Of a stretch of 64,000 nt of DNA, positions 23,986 to 34,200 are shown piece after piece. The notes beneath the pieces are model-generated. The model was not told the origin of the DNA. It did not search any database and was given only the letters and a program-made list of their open reading frames with translations. Numbering within the stretch: the stretch's first letter is position 1; every line of letters starts with the position of its first letter. Where the stretch lies: NCBI RefSeq assembly GCF_023634765.1, contig NZ_JAMLFX010000004.1:139285-203284 (forward strand). Reading direction: 5' to 3'. The stretch is from Pseudomonas sp. AKS31 (GTDB lineage: Bacteria; Pseudomonadota; Gammaproteobacteria; Pseudomonadales; Pseudomonadaceae). The position numbers and the translations under genes were made by a program.

Positions 23986-24801
23986 ATGCAAAATCGCATG
24001 ATGATCACTGGTGCGGGCTCGGGCCTGGGTCGCGAAATCGCGCTGCGCTGGGCGCGTGAAGGCTGGCAACTGGCCTTGTCCGATGTCAGTGAACCCAGCC
24101 TGCAGGAAACCCTGAAAATGGTCCGCGAGGCCGGTGGCGACGGTTTTACCCAGCGCTGCGATGTGCGTGATTACAGCCAGCTCACCGCGTTCGCTCAGGC
24201 CTGCGAAGAAAAGCTCGGCGGCATCGACATCATTGTCAACAACGCCGGTGTGGCCTCGGGTGGTTTCTTCAGTGAACTGTCGCTGGAAGACTGGGACTGG
24301 CAGATCGCGATCAACCTGATGGGCGTGGTCAAGGGTTGCAAGGCGTTCCTGCCGCTTCTTGAACAAAGCAAAGGCAAAATCATCAACATCGCCTCCATGG
24401 CAGCACTGATGCAAGGCCCGGCGATGAGCAACTACAACGTGGCCAAGGCCGGCGTGGTAGCCCTGTCGGAAAGCCTGCTGATCGAACTGGCGCAGCAGGA
24501 AGTCGGCGTGCATGTGGTGTGCCCGTCGTTCTTTCAGACCAACTTGCTCGATTCGTTCCGTGGCCCGACCCCGGCGATGAAAGCCCAGGTCGGCAAGTTG
24601 CTGGAAAGTTCGCCGATTACCGCGGCGGACATCGCTGACTACATCTATCAGCAAGTTGCCGCTGGCGAGTTCATGATCCTGCCCCACGAACAAGGGCGCA
24701 TGGCCTGGGCCATCAAGCAGAAGAACCCGCAGCTGCTCTACAACGAAATGACCTCAATGGCGGAAAAAATGCGCGCCAAAGCCAAACAGAACAACGGCTG
24801 A
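23986..24801 (+). CDS. Short-chain dehydrogenase/reductase
   Basis: 271-residue classical SDR. The NAD(P)-binding motif is TGAGSGLG near the N-terminus (residues 8-15), NNAGVASGG gives the NNAG motif, and the catalytic Ser (INIASMAAL) and Tyr-Lys (YNVAKAG) are intact. The C-terminal extension (YIYQQVAAGEFMILPHEQG, then a Lys-rich end) resembles SDRs acting on hydrophobic substrates. The ATG at 23986 has AAGG upstream; an upstream in-frame codon lies inside the REPIN and is unlikely. The substrate is unknown. It is followed after 63 bases by a YnfA-like gene. Confidence 0.88.
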   Translation: MQNRMMITGAGSGLGREIALRWAREGWQLALSDVSEPSLQETLKMVREAGGDGFTQRCDVRDYSQLTAFAQACEEKLGGIDIIVNNAGVASGGFFSELSLEDWDWQIAINLMGVVKGCKAFLPLLEQSKGKIINIASMAALMQGPAMSNYNVAKAGVVALSESLLIELAQQEVGVHVVCPSFFQTNLLDSFRGPTPAMKAQVGKLLESSPITAADIADYIYQQVAAGEFMILPHEQGRMAWAIKQKNPQLLYNEMTSMAEKMRAKAKQNNG

Positions 24802-24864
24802 CCTTGCCCGTTGCAGACGGCGTCGTTAGGGTGGCCGCAATGGTCACCCTGTCGAGACACATCA

Positions 24865-25197
24865 ATGCTCAATTACTTGTGGTTTTTCCTCGCGGCGCTG
24901 TTTGAAATTGCCGGTTGTTTCGGCTTTTTCATGTGGCTGCGCCAAGGCAAAAGTGCTTTGTGGGTGATCCCTGCGCTGCTCAGCCTGACCCTGTTCGCCC
25001 TGTTGCTGACCCGTGTTGAGGCCAGCTATGCCGGGCGAGCCTATGCCGCGTACGGCGGGATCTACATCGTCGCTTCGATTGGCTGGCTGATGGTGGTCGA
25101 GCGCGTGCGGCCGTTGGGTTCGGACTGGATCGGCGTGGCGCTGTGCGTAATCGGCGCCAGCGTGATTCTGTTCGGGCCACGCTTTTCAGCTGCCTAA
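24865..25197 (+). CDS. YnfA (UPF0060) family membrane protein
   Basis: 110 residues with four predicted membrane helices: [37 protein letters not shown], the [20 protein letters not shown] helix, and [18 protein letters not shown]. The AAYGGIYI and FEIAGC motifs are diagnostic of the YnfA family, which is structurally close to small multidrug resistance exporters. Transport is plausible, but the substrate is not established. The ATG at 24865 begins the typical family sequence. Confidence 0.88.
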   Translation: MLNYLWFFLAALFEIAGCFGFFMWLRQGKSALWVIPALLSLTLFALLLTRVEASYAGRAYAAYGGIYIVASIGWLMVVERVRPLGSDWIGVALCVIGASVILFGPRFSAA

Positions 25198-25299
25198 AGG
25201 CTGTTTGTGGGAAACGTCTGACGGCTCTGCGCGAACAAGGGTGTAAGGCAAAACTGATTTGCTCGGCGCGCATTGTGGAGCCGCAGCAAGCCGCGCATC

Positions 25300-25321
25300 T
25301 TCAGGGTTGGCTAACCCTGAA
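25300..25321 (+). promoter_or_regulatory. Perfect 9-bp hairpin directly upstream of the csrA Shine-Dalgarno
   Basis: TTCAGGGTT, loop GGCT, AACCCTGAA. Its 3' arm ends inside the GAAGGAC ribosome-binding site of the CsrA-like gene, so the folded RNA could sequester or present it. The role is inferred. Confidence 0.45.
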
Positions 25322-25332
25322 GGACGAATCTC

Positions 25333-25518
25333 ATGCTTGTACTCAGCCGTGTCGTTGGTGAGTTGATTTCAATCGGCGACGACATTTCCCTGCGCGTGCT
25401 GTCGGTGAACGGTTCCAGCGTGCGCTTTGGCGTCGAAGCCCCGCAAAAGGTCAATGTGCATCGCTCTGAGGTCTATGACCGGATCAAGCGCAAGCAGGGC
25501 ACCGAAAAGCGGCGCTGA
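25333..25518 (+). CDS. csrA: CsrA/RsmA-family post-transcriptional regulator, divergent paralogue
   Basis: 61-residue RNA-binding protein that normally dimerises and binds GGA motifs near ribosome-binding sites. [21 protein letters not shown] and the [10 protein letters not shown] end keep the fold and the key Arg of the VHR motif. It departs from canonical RsmA at LSRVVGE (usual LTRRVGE) and VRFGVEAP (usual VRIGVNAP). It resembles the third Pseudomonas paralogue (RsmI-like) rather than RsmA or RsmE; this is from memory. GAAGGAC precedes the ATG, with a hairpin overlapping it. Convergent with yheU. Confidence 0.88.
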   Translation: MLVLSRVVGELISIGDDISLRVLSVNGSSVRFGVEAPQKVNVHRSEVYDRIKRKQGTEKRR

Positions 25519-25523
25519 GGCGT

Positions 25524-25751
25524 TCAATCGAACAGGTGCTTGGGCACGTCGTGCTTGAGCATCAACTGGCACTGCTCGCTTTCCGGGTCGAAGACGATCA
25601 GCGCCTGGCCTTTGGTCAGTGCCTGACGCACGCGTAGCACGCGGGTTTCCAGCGGCGTGTCATCGCCGTTGTCGGTCCCGTCGCGGGTGACGAAATCCTC
25701 GATCAGGCGAGTAAGGGTGTCGACTTCAAGAGCGTCGTGGGGAATGAGCAT
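25524..25751 (-). CDS. YheU family protein
   Basis: 75 residues: MLIPHDALEVDTLTRLIEDF, then VTRDGTDNGD and LVRVRQAL-like helices, ending near HDVPKHLFD. The MLIP start, LxxLIExFVxRxGTD block and basic helix match YheU (UPF0270) as I recall it. Function of the family is unknown. The ATG at 25749-25751 has GAGG five bases upstream and is preferred to a GTG two codons earlier. It is convergent with the CsrA-like gene, with only a few bases between stops. Confidence 0.82.
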   Translation of the reverse strand: MLIPHDALEVDTLTRLIEDFVTRDGTDNGDDTPLETRVLRVRQALTKGQALIVFDPESEQCQLMLKHDVPKHLFD

Positions 25752-25826
25752 GGGCACCTCGGCTGAATCAATGGCGCGATGCTACGGCGATTGCGGTCTG
25801 CCTGCCAGTTTTGTATCGCCTGTGCC

Positions 25827-25926
25827 GACCCCATCGCTGGCAAGCCAGCTCCCACAAGTATCGACGGTGCACACAAATGTTGTGTGGCACCCCAATACTG
25901 TGGGAGCTGGCTTGCCAGCGATGGGG
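25827..25926. repeat. REPIN (GTGGGAGCTGGCTTGCCAGC family)
   Basis: CCCCATCGCTGGCAAGCCAG on the left and its exact inverse ending CTTGCCAGCGATGGGG on the right; 100 bases in all, between yheU and the M42 peptidase gene. Confidence 0.92.
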
Positions 25927-25952
25927 CCAGTCCTGTTATTACAAAACCCGGA

Positions 25953-27143
25953 TCAACTGTCGGAACGCTGCCCCACCAGACTGTCCACCGACGGCACCCG
26001 CGTATCACTCTCCATTTGCGTGTCATGTTCAATCTGATGACTGAAGCGATCGAGCGAGGCATTCGCCGGCGCCGCATCGCTGGCGAACACCGGCGGACTC
26101 AAGATGTAAGCCCCCAGCAAGCGACTGAGTGCCGCCAGGCTGTCGATGTGTGTGCGTTCATAACCATGGGTCGCATCGCAGCCAAAGGCGAGCAGGGCGG
26201 TGCGGATATCGTGGCCGGCGGTCACCGCCGAATGCGCATCGCTGAAGTAATAACGGAACAGGTCGCGGCGCACCGGCAGTTCGTGTTCACCGGCCAGACG
26301 CAGCAAATGTCGTGACAGGTGATAGTCGTAAGGGCCGCCGGAATCCTGCATCGCCACACTCACCGCGTGTTCACTGGAGTGCTGCCCTGGCGCAACGGGG
26401 GCGATGTCGATGCCGACGAATTCGCTGACGTCCCACGGCAATGCTGCCGCCGCGCCGCTGCCGGTTTCTTCGGTGATGGTGAACAGCGGATGGCAATCGA
26501 TCATCAGTTCCTGGCCGCTGTCGACGATGGCTTTGAGTGCCGCGAGCAGCGCCGCAACCCCGGCCTTGTCATCGAGGTGGCGGGCGCTGATGTGGCCGCT
26601 TTCGGTGAACTCCGGCAGCGGATCGAAGGCGACCACGTCACCGATGCTGATGCCCAGCGAGTCGCAGTCAGCCTTGGTCGCACAGTAGGCGTCCAGACGC
26701 AGTTCAACATGATCCCAACTGATCGGCATTTCATCGACGGCAGTGTTGAAGGCATGCCCGGAGGCCATCAACGGCAAGACACTGCCGCGAATCACGCCGT
26801 TGTCGGTGAACAGGCTGACGCGGCTGCCTTCGGCAAAACGGCTCGACCAGCAGCCGACCGGGGCGAGGGTCAGGCGCCCGTTGTCCTTGATCGCACGGAC
26901 CGCCGCGCCGATGGTGTCGAGGTGCGCCGAGACCGCGCGGTCGGGGCTGTTCTTTTTGCCCTTGAGCGTGGCGCGAATGGTGCCGCGCCGGGTCATTTCA
27001 AAGGGGATGCCGAGTTCTTCCAGACGCTCGGCGACGTAACGCACGATGGTGTCGGTGAACCCGGTGGGGCTGGGAATGGCGAGCATTTCCAGCAAGACTT
27101 TTTGCAGGTAGTTGAGATCCGGTTCGGGGATTTGCGTGGTCAT
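25953..27143 (-). CDS. M42-family peptidase of the NAGGN osmoprotectant cluster
   Basis: 396 residues. Metal-binding landmarks of the M42/M20 clan are present: SAHLDTIG, HLDDKAGVAALL, TITEETGSGAA and the distal SDAHSAVTAGHD. Co-occurrence with the N-acetylglutaminylglutamine amide genes is the basis for the osmoprotectant-system M42 name; it may turn over or process the dipeptide, but its substrate is not proven. The ATG at 27141-27143 has AGGAG five bases upstream. It is separated from the synthetase gene by a REPIN. The C-terminal 35 residues are Ser/Asp/Ala-rich and look like an unstructured tail. Confidence 0.88.
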   Translation of the reverse strand: MTTQIPEPDLNYLQKVLLEMLAIPSPTGFTDTIVRYVAERLEELGIPFEMTRRGTIRATLKGKKNSPDRAVSAHLDTIGAAVRAIKDNGRLTLAPVGCWSSRFAEGSRVSLFTDNGVIRGSVLPLMASGHAFNTAVDEMPISWDHVELRLDAYCATKADCDSLGISIGDVVAFDPLPEFTESGHISARHLDDKAGVAALLAALKAIVDSGQELMIDCHPLFTITEETGSGAAAALPWDVSEFVGIDIAPVAPGQHSSEHAVSVAMQDSGGPYDYHLSRHLLRLAGEHELPVRRDLFRYYFSDAHSAVTAGHDIRTALLAFGCDATHGYERTHIDSLAALSRLLGAYILSPPVFASDAAPANASLDRFSHQIEHDTQMESDTRVPSVDSLVGQRSDS

Positions 27144-27213
27144 GGAAACTCCTGATGGGTTGAGCACACCGATGGTTTCGATGAGGAAAGTTTTGTGTTG
27201 CTTGATCGGGCCT

Positions 27214-27286
27214 CATCGCTGGCAAGCCAGCTCCCACCGTTTTTGTGTGTACCGCAAAACTTGTGGGAGCTGGCTTGCCAGCGATG
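27214..27286. repeat. REPIN (GTGGGAGCTGGCTTGCCAGC family) inside the NAGGN gene cluster
   Basis: CATCGCTGGCAAGCCAGCTC and its inverse ending TTGCCAGCGATG, between the synthetase and M42 peptidase genes. As RNA it would form a strong hairpin within the transcript. Confidence 0.9.
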
Positions 27287-27309
27287 GCGTCGGTTCAGTC
27301 TCTAGAGAA

Positions 27310-29058
27310 TCAAGAGACAACCGGCTGACTGTGCGGAAACAACAAATCGACAAACCGCTCCGCCGTCGGCTGCGGCTCATGGTTGGCCAGACCGGCACGT
27401 TCGTTGGCCTCGATAAACACGTACTCGGGCTGATCCGCCGCCGGCACCATCAAATCGAGACCGACCATCGGAATATCCAGCGCCCGCGCCGCCCGTACCG
27501 CTGCATCGACCAGCGTCGGGTGCAGGATTGCGGTGACGTCTTCCAGCGTGCCGCCGGTGTGCAGATTCGCCGTACGCCGCACAAACAGGTGCTCGCCGGC
27601 CGGCAAAATACTGCTGTAGTCGTAACCTGCCGCATGCAGGGTGCGCTGGGTTTCGTGATCCAGCGGGATCTTGCTTTCGCCGCTGGTGGCCGCTTGCCGC
27701 CGACGGCTCTGCGCCTCGATCAACGCGCCCACCGAATGCTGGCCATCGCCGACCACTTCCGCCGGTTTGCGAATCGCCGCGGCCACTACCTCAAAGCCAA
27801 TCACCAGAATCCGCAGATCAAGCCCTTCGTGGAAGCTTTCCAGCAGTACGCGGCTATCAAATTGCTTCGCCGTTTCGATGGCCTGCTGCACTTCTTCAAT
27901 GCTCTGCAAATCCACCGCCACGCCTTGGCCCTGCTCACCGTCGAGCGGCTTGACCACCACCCGTTGGTGCTCGTCGAGGAAGGCCAGGTTGTCGTCGGCA
28001 TTGCCGGCCAGTTGCTGCGAGGGCAGGTTCAACCCGGCGCCTTTCAGCACTTTGTGTGTCAGGCTTTTGTCCTGGCACAGGCTCATGCTGATCGCGCTGG
28101 TCAGGTCGCTCAACGATTCGCGGCAACGCACGCGGCGTCCGCCATGGCTGAGGGTGAACAGCCCGGCATCGGCGTCATCCACCTGCACATCGATGCCGCG
28201 TCGATGGGCTTCTTCAACGATGATTCGCGCATAGGGATTGAACTGCGCCTCCGGCCCCGGGCCGAGAAACAGCGGTTGATTGATGCCGTTCTTGCGCTTG
28301 ATGGCGAAGGTCGACAGATTGCGAAAGCCGAGCTTGGCGTAAAGGTTTTTCGCCTGACGGTTGTCGTGCAACACCGACAGGTCGAGATAGCTCAGGCCGC
28401 GACTCATGAAGTGCTCGATCAGGTGCCGCACCAGCACTTCACCAACACCCGGGCGCGAGCATTGCGGATCAACTGCCAGGCACCACAAGCTGCTGCCGTT
28501 TTCCGGGTCGTTGAAAGCCTTTTGATGGTTCAGGCCCATGACGCTGCCGATCACCGCGCCGCTGTCTTCATCCTCGGCCAGCCAGTACACCGGGCCGCCC
28601 TGATGGTGCGGGGTCAGGCGCGTGGCATCGATCGGCAGCATGCCGCGTGCCTGGTACAACTGATTGATCGCCTGCCAGTCCGCCTCGCTCTGTGCGCGGC
28701 GGATACGAAAGCCGCGAAACACGCGGGTGGCTTGCCGGTAATCGCTGAACCACAGGCGCAGGGTATCGGACGGGTCGAGAAACAGTTGCGTCGGTTCCAG
28801 GCCGAGAATCTGCTGCGGCGCAGCGACGTACAACGCGATGTCGCGCTCGCCGGGCTGCTCCTTGAGCAGTTCCTGCGCCAGCGATGCCGGGTCGGGAAAC
28901 GTGTGGCCGATCAGCAACCGGCCCCAGCCGCAATGGACGGCAATCGGGTCGGCGGCCAGCGTGCTGCCGTCTTCGGCCAGGCGCGCCTGCAAGCGTTCAT
29001 AGGACGGTGTCTGACCGCGTAGCAGGCGTTGGTTGATGGCCGTGGCGTGGGGTTTCAT
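27310..29058 (-). CDS. ngg: N-acetylglutaminylglutamine synthetase
   Basis: 582 residues with two modules. Residues about 100-290 are a GNAT acetyltransferase region (LWCLAVDPQCSRPGVGEVLV, then LDLSVLHDNRQAKNLYAKLG). Residues about 300-575 are an ATP-grasp ligase (GVKPLDGEQ-like VVVKPLDGEQGQGVAVDL, FRVLLESFHEG-type region, VFIEANERAGL). The fusion acetylates glutamine and joins it to a second glutamine, making the precursor of the compatible solute NAGGN. The ATG at 29056-29058 lies three bases after the asnO stop. Accumulation under osmotic stress is the known role in Pseudomonas. Confidence 0.93.
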   Translation of the reverse strand: MKPHATAINQRLLRGQTPSYERLQARLAEDGSTLAADPIAVHCGWGRLLIGHTFPDPASLAQELLKEQPGERDIALYVAAPQQILGLEPTQLFLDPSDTLRLWFSDYRQATRVFRGFRIRRAQSEADWQAINQLYQARGMLPIDATRLTPHHQGGPVYWLAEDEDSGAVIGSVMGLNHQKAFNDPENGSSLWCLAVDPQCSRPGVGEVLVRHLIEHFMSRGLSYLDLSVLHDNRQAKNLYAKLGFRNLSTFAIKRKNGINQPLFLGPGPEAQFNPYARIIVEEAHRRGIDVQVDDADAGLFTLSHGGRRVRCRESLSDLTSAISMSLCQDKSLTHKVLKGAGLNLPSQQLAGNADDNLAFLDEHQRVVVKPLDGEQGQGVAVDLQSIEEVQQAIETAKQFDSRVLLESFHEGLDLRILVIGFEVVAAAIRKPAEVVGDGQHSVGALIEAQSRRRQAATSGESKIPLDHETQRTLHAAGYDYSSILPAGEHLFVRRTANLHTGGTLEDVTAILHPTLVDAAVRAARALDIPMVGLDLMVPAADQPEYVFIEANERAGLANHEPQPTAERFVDLLFPHSQPVVS

Positions 29059-29061
29059 CAA

Positions 29062-30834
29062 TCAGATTCCTTGTTCACTGAGCCACAGGTTCAGGGCAGC
29101 CAGTTGCCACAGTTTCGAACCACGCAACGGCGTCAGTTGGCCTTGCGGATCGGTCAGCAATTTGTCGAGCATGGCCGGGTTGAACAGGCCGCGATCCTGA
29201 CTTGGATCGAGCAGCAGTTCGCGTACCCAGTTCAGCGTGTCGCCCTGCAAGTGCTTGAGGCCCGGCACCGGGAAGTAGCCTTTTTTGCGGTCGATCACTT
29301 CACTTGGAATCACTCGACGCGCGGCTTCTTTCAGCACTTGTTTGCCGCCGTCAGGCAGCTTGAATTGGCCCGGTACGCGGGCCGAGAGTTCCACCAGTCG
29401 ATAGTCAAGAAACGGCGTGCGCGCCTCCAGGCCCCAGGCCATGGTCATGTTGTCGACGCGTTTGACCGGGTCATCGACCAGCATCACCGTGCTGTCCAGA
29501 CGCAAGGCTTTGTCCACTGCGGCATCGGCGCCGGGTTGGGCGAAGTGTTCTTTCACGAAGTCACCGGCTGCATCGTTCGCGGTCAGCCATTTCGGCTGCA
29601 CGGTGGCGGCGTAGTCGTCGTAGCTGCGGTCGAAAAACGCATTGCGATACGCCGCGTACGGATCGGCCGCGCCGTCGACTTGCGGGTACCAGTGATAACC
29701 GGCGAACAATTCGTCAGCACCCTGACCGCTCTGCACAACCTTGCAGTGCTTGGCCACTTCGCGCGACAGCAGGTAGAAGGCGATGCAGTCATGGCTGACC
29801 ATCGGCTCGCTCATCGCGCGGAATGCGGCGGGCAGTTGCTCGATGATTTCTTTCTCGTCGATGCGCAGTTGATGATGCTGAGTGCCGTAGTGCTTGGCGA
29901 TCAGATCGGAATACTGAAACTCGTCACCGCGTTCGCCACCGGCATCCTGAAAACCGATGGAAAAGGTCGAAAGGTTGTCGACGCCGACTTCACGCAACAG
30001 ACCGACGAGCATGCTCGAATCGACACCGCCGGAGAGCAGTACACCGACATCCACGGCGGCCCGTTGACGAATCGCCACCGCTTCGCGGGTGCTGTCGAGG
30101 ACGCGGTCGACCCAGTCGTCCAGCGTCAGGTTTTTCTCGTCGTCGTGTGGGCCGTAGGGCAGAGTCCACCAGGTTTTCTGCTCGGTGGTGCCATCGGCTT
30201 CAACGCGCATCCAGGTCGCCGGTGGCAGTTTTTCGATGCCGGCCAGCAGAGTGCGCGGTGCCGGGACCACCGCATGGAAATTCAGGTAGTGATTGAGCGC
30301 CACCGGATCGAGGATCGGGTTGATGTCACCGCCCTTGAGCAGCGCCGGCAACGCCGAGGCAAAGCGTAGGCGCTGGCCGGTGCGCGATAGGTACAGCGGC
30401 TTCACGCCGAGACGGTCGCGAGCGATGAACAGGCGTTTGGCGTCACGTTCCCAAATGGCAAAAGCGAACATGCCGTTGAGCTTCGGCAGCAGGGCTTCGC
30501 CCCAAGCGTGGTAGCCCTTGAGCAGCACTTCGGTGTCGCCACCGGAGTAGAAGGCATAGCCCAGCGCTTCAAGTTCGGCACGCAATTCCGGGAAGTTGTA
30601 GATCGCGCCGTTGAAGGCCAGGGACAAGCCCAACTGGCTGTCGATCATCGGCTGCGCCGAGCCGTCCGACAGGTCCATGATTTTCAGGCGACGGTGGCCC
30701 AGGGCAATCGGCCCTTGGGCATGGAAACCCCACGCGTCGGGGCCGCGAGGGGCCAGGTGATGGGTGATTCTCTCGATCGCTGCAAGGTCTGCAGGTTGTT
30801 GATCAAAACGTAACTCGCCAGCTAATCCGCACAT
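29062..30834 (-). CDS. asnO: N-acetylglutaminylglutamine amidotransferase (asparagine synthase-like)
   Basis: 590 residues. The N-terminal glutamine amidotransferase class II domain begins with the catalytic Cys2 (MCGLAGELRF) and has RGPDAWGFH and SLAFNGAIYNFPELR. The C-terminal synthase domain has the PP-loop LLSGGVDSSMLVGLL and GQGADELFAGYHWY. It amidates N-acetylglutaminylglutamine to the final osmolyte NAGGN. It is first in the cluster and is followed by the synthetase gene three bases downstream. The family's closest relatives are asparagine synthetases, but linkage to ngg makes the NAGGN role secure. Confidence 0.93.
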   Translation of the reverse strand: MCGLAGELRFDQQPADLAAIERITHHLAPRGPDAWGFHAQGPIALGHRRLKIMDLSDGSAQPMIDSQLGLSLAFNGAIYNFPELRAELEALGYAFYSGGDTEVLLKGYHAWGEALLPKLNGMFAFAIWERDAKRLFIARDRLGVKPLYLSRTGQRLRFASALPALLKGGDINPILDPVALNHYLNFHAVVPAPRTLLAGIEKLPPATWMRVEADGTTEQKTWWTLPYGPHDDEKNLTLDDWVDRVLDSTREAVAIRQRAAVDVGVLLSGGVDSSMLVGLLREVGVDNLSTFSIGFQDAGGERGDEFQYSDLIAKHYGTQHHQLRIDEKEIIEQLPAAFRAMSEPMVSHDCIAFYLLSREVAKHCKVVQSGQGADELFAGYHWYPQVDGAADPYAAYRNAFFDRSYDDYAATVQPKWLTANDAAGDFVKEHFAQPGADAAVDKALRLDSTVMLVDDPVKRVDNMTMAWGLEARTPFLDYRLVELSARVPGQFKLPDGGKQVLKEAARRVIPSEVIDRKKGYFPVPGLKHLQGDTLNWVRELLLDPSQDRGLFNPAMLDKLLTDPQGQLTPLRGSKLWQLAALNLWLSEQGI

Positions 30835-31222
30835 AAAGTCCTTACCGGTTTTTCCGTTGGGGAGGGGTCAAGGCATACCTCGCCAGAAGGGCGGGTACTC
30901 AGAAACTGACCCGTGTCGGTAAGTGGAGTTTTAGAACGATAAGTTATAAGGCGGCTGGCAGGTCATCACAGAACATGAAACGTTTGCAGGCTCCGGTGGT
31001 GGTGGCACACATGAGTTGTTCTTGATCAAGGGTGTTCCGTGAAGGTTTTTTGATCGGGTCGTATAACCCTGTACCGCCCTTTGGCAAAAGGCGGTAACAC
31101 GTTATCTGAATGATGAGAAAACTGGTTGCTTTGCCGGGTTTTGATCAGGTTTTCGAGTTGTTGAGCCTGGCGGCGCAGCGATAAGGTCAATGGTCCGATC
31201 CCGCAATAAAGGACTATTGCAG
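30835..31222. other. 388-bp divergent region between asnO and the LRR/NEL gene
   Basis: No gene or REP is seen. The segment is AT-richer than its flanks and must hold the NAGGN operon promoter (minus) and the promoter of the giant gene (plus). I looked for an AlgU-type GAACTT/TCTGA pair on the minus strand and found no convincing match, so the osmotic promoter cannot be placed. Confidence 0.4.
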
Positions 31223-34200
31223 ATGGCAATCGAAGCACCGAAAAAACAGCTCACCCCAGAGGCGATCCTGAGCACGCTGCTCGACGCCACGGGCGACCTC
31301 GATACCGCCGAAGTCTTGCAAAAAAATCTGCCGGCTTATTTGCTCAAGGCCTCTCCCGCCACGCTGGCCGTGCTCGATCAGGCTTCGCGCGACCTGATTA
31401 CTTTGCAAGAGACTGTCGAGAAAGACCTGGCCGCGCTGAAACCCTTGTCGGCGTTTTGCATCGACAAGCTCACGGAGGCCCTGAACCTCAAATGGCCGGC
31501 GGTTTACAACGTCGAGCAGGACCTGCTGAGTGTGCCGGGGGCCGATTGTGGCTGCGAACCGGCGTCTGTCGATCAAGCCGGTATCGAAACCGTCGAAAAC
31601 GCTACGCAAACGCTGTTGCAGGCGGCGATGCAGAACTTCAGCGCTGGCGAGGAGGAGGCTGACGGGTTCCCCGACGGCAGTGTGGTGCGGATCAAGAGTG
31701 CTGCGGCCGGCGTCGACGGATTGACCCCGGCGGCGTTCGCAAAGCTGTGCCGCAAGCTGGATCTGGGCAAACAGTATCAGGCGCATTTCCAGGCGGTGTT
31801 CGGGCTCAGGGAAGATGACGGCAAGGTCGTGGCGACCAGCCCCATGACCCGCGACGTCGCCGCGATGAAAAAGCATGAACTGCAACTGGACGCACAGTTG
31901 GCGGCGCTCAAAGGGCATATCACTGCGGCAGGTTTGCAAACGGTACAGGGCTTGCTCGACGCCGACGGCAGTGTGTCAGAGAAAACGCTGAAGTACGGCA
32001 AACGCGCATTGATCATGCAGGGCATTGAAGTGCTCGACAGCTGCGTCTGGGGCGTGGTGGTGTTTTCCGTCCGTTCGGTGGAGCTGTACCCGAATCAATG
32101 GTGCATGGTCTACATGCCCGGCGAACCCGAGCGCCCCTTGTATGAATACTCGAGTTTCACCGCGTTCCAGCGACACCTTGCGCAGCAATTGCAGGTGAAA
32201 AGCTACCAAGGCTTTTTTGCCAACAGCCTGGATCAGGACGCCAGGGCCGACTTCTTCAAGACCCTCGCCGAGAGCGCCGATCTGGGGCACATCCGGCAGT
32301 GGCCGATCAGCGTGGCGCTGTTCGAGTTCATGGTGCAGAGCCACGTCGGCAAGCTGCAGCTCGACGCGCGCAAACTGGCGGTACCGACCGACGATATCGA
32401 GGAGGACGCGCGCCGCAAAAGACTGCTGGATTTCCTCGAACTGGGCGTGACCGTGGCCTCGGTGGCCGGGCTCTTTGTGCCGGTGCTCGGGCAATTGATG
32501 ATGGGCGTTGCCGTGGGACAACTGCTCGGCGAGGTCTATGAAGGCGTCGAGGATTGGCGCCGTGGCGATCACCAGCAAGCGCTGTCGCACCTGTTCAGTG
32601 TGGTGGAAAACATCGCGGGGATGGCGGCGTTTGCCGGGGGACAAAAAGCGTTGGGCGCGCTCGGCAGAAAGCTGTTGCGTTCGCACCCGGATTTTTTTTC
32701 ACAATTCACGGCCATCCGCAATCGGGCGGGCCAAGCGCGCCTGTGGAACCCTGATCTGGCGCCCTTTGAGCATCGACTGCCAGCCGGCGTGACCCTGGAG
32801 GAGGGGGCTACGGAGCTTTATCCGGTCGGTGACAAGCATGTCGGTCGTGTCGACAACCGGATCCTTTCCGGTCCGTACGACTCTGCGGCCACTGGTTGGC
32901 GTCTTGAGCATCCCGCGCGGCCGCAAGCGTATGCCCCCACACTGCAGCAGCATGTCGAGGGTGGCTGGCGAATGCCCCACGAGGATGCCGACGCTTGGGG
33001 CAGCATGGGTTATACCCTCAAACGCATGGACCCGCGCCTGAGTGAGTTCGGCGATCTGGAGCTGGACACCTTTCGCCAGCTCAGCGCTACTTCACATGAA
33101 CAGGTGCATCGCGCTTTTGCCGACAACCTGCCGCTGCCGGCCCGAATGCGCGACGTCATCGAGCGTGCCCGGCTTGAAAGGCAGCTGCGCGGCCTGGTCA
33201 GTGCGCTTGAACGCGGCGAAACCCCTGCCGGCCAACCGGTCGAAGAGCAGTTGCACGGGCTGCCGACATTGCCCGGCTGGCCGACGGATCATTACATCGA
33301 AGTCACCGATGGCGAGGGTGCGATCACCGCGACCTATCCCGCCAAGCGCACGCCGGGCGAAACCCTGAGGGTGGTGGTCAGCACTGATCACCTGGCTGAT
33401 GGAAAACTGCTGCAAACCGTGATCGACGGCCTGTATCAGCGCGAAGTCGACGCATTGCTGGGTGGCAAAACCGCGCGCAATCTCGAAGGCCCCACACTGG
33501 CGAAAAAACTTGGTGCTGCGCTCAAGGCTGATCATCGCGCTACGTTCGAACGCATGTATCAGCGATATGACCAGAGTGACCTCGACGACGTGGGGAAATT
33601 GCGCCAAGTCTATCCGGACATACCGACACGTCTGGGCCAAACCCTGATCGACCAAGCGCCAACTGTCGAGCGCGTACAGTTGCGCACAACCGGACGAGTG
33701 CCGCTGAGGCTCGCGCAAAAGGTCGCTGTGGCCTTGGGCAACCTGCGCCTGGATCGCGCGCTGACCGGGTTTCACCTGCCGTCGATCGCCAACGCCGATA
33801 CGGAAAAACTGGCGATTCAGCTGCTGCCTCGCTTGAGTGGCTGGGATGCGCGTATACGGCTGACCGTGCGCGAAAAGTCGCTGACCGGTCCGATACTGGA
33901 AGCTATCGGCGATGAAACCGCGGCCCCTTTGCATACCGGCACGCTGGTCAAATCAAGCACTGGCTATGAAGTGTTTGACGGTGACGGTAAGTTGCGTGGC
34001 CGGGTGGCCGCCGGGCCAGACAGTCTGTATCAAGCGGTGCTCAAAGCGCTGCCAGCGCGCCAGCGGGTCGCAGTTGGTTTTTCTGAACCGGTGGATGCCG
34101 ACGCAGCTCGCTTACGCAAAAAACTGCTCGACACGGCAGTGCAGGCACATGAGGAGAGTGGGCGGATTCTCACCGGCCGTAAGCCGCCGGTCATTGAAGC

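Noticed and set aside
30835..31222. AlgU-type osmotic promoter for the NAGGN operon
   Set aside because: No GAACTT/TCTGA pair at 16-17 bases was found by eye on the minus strand.
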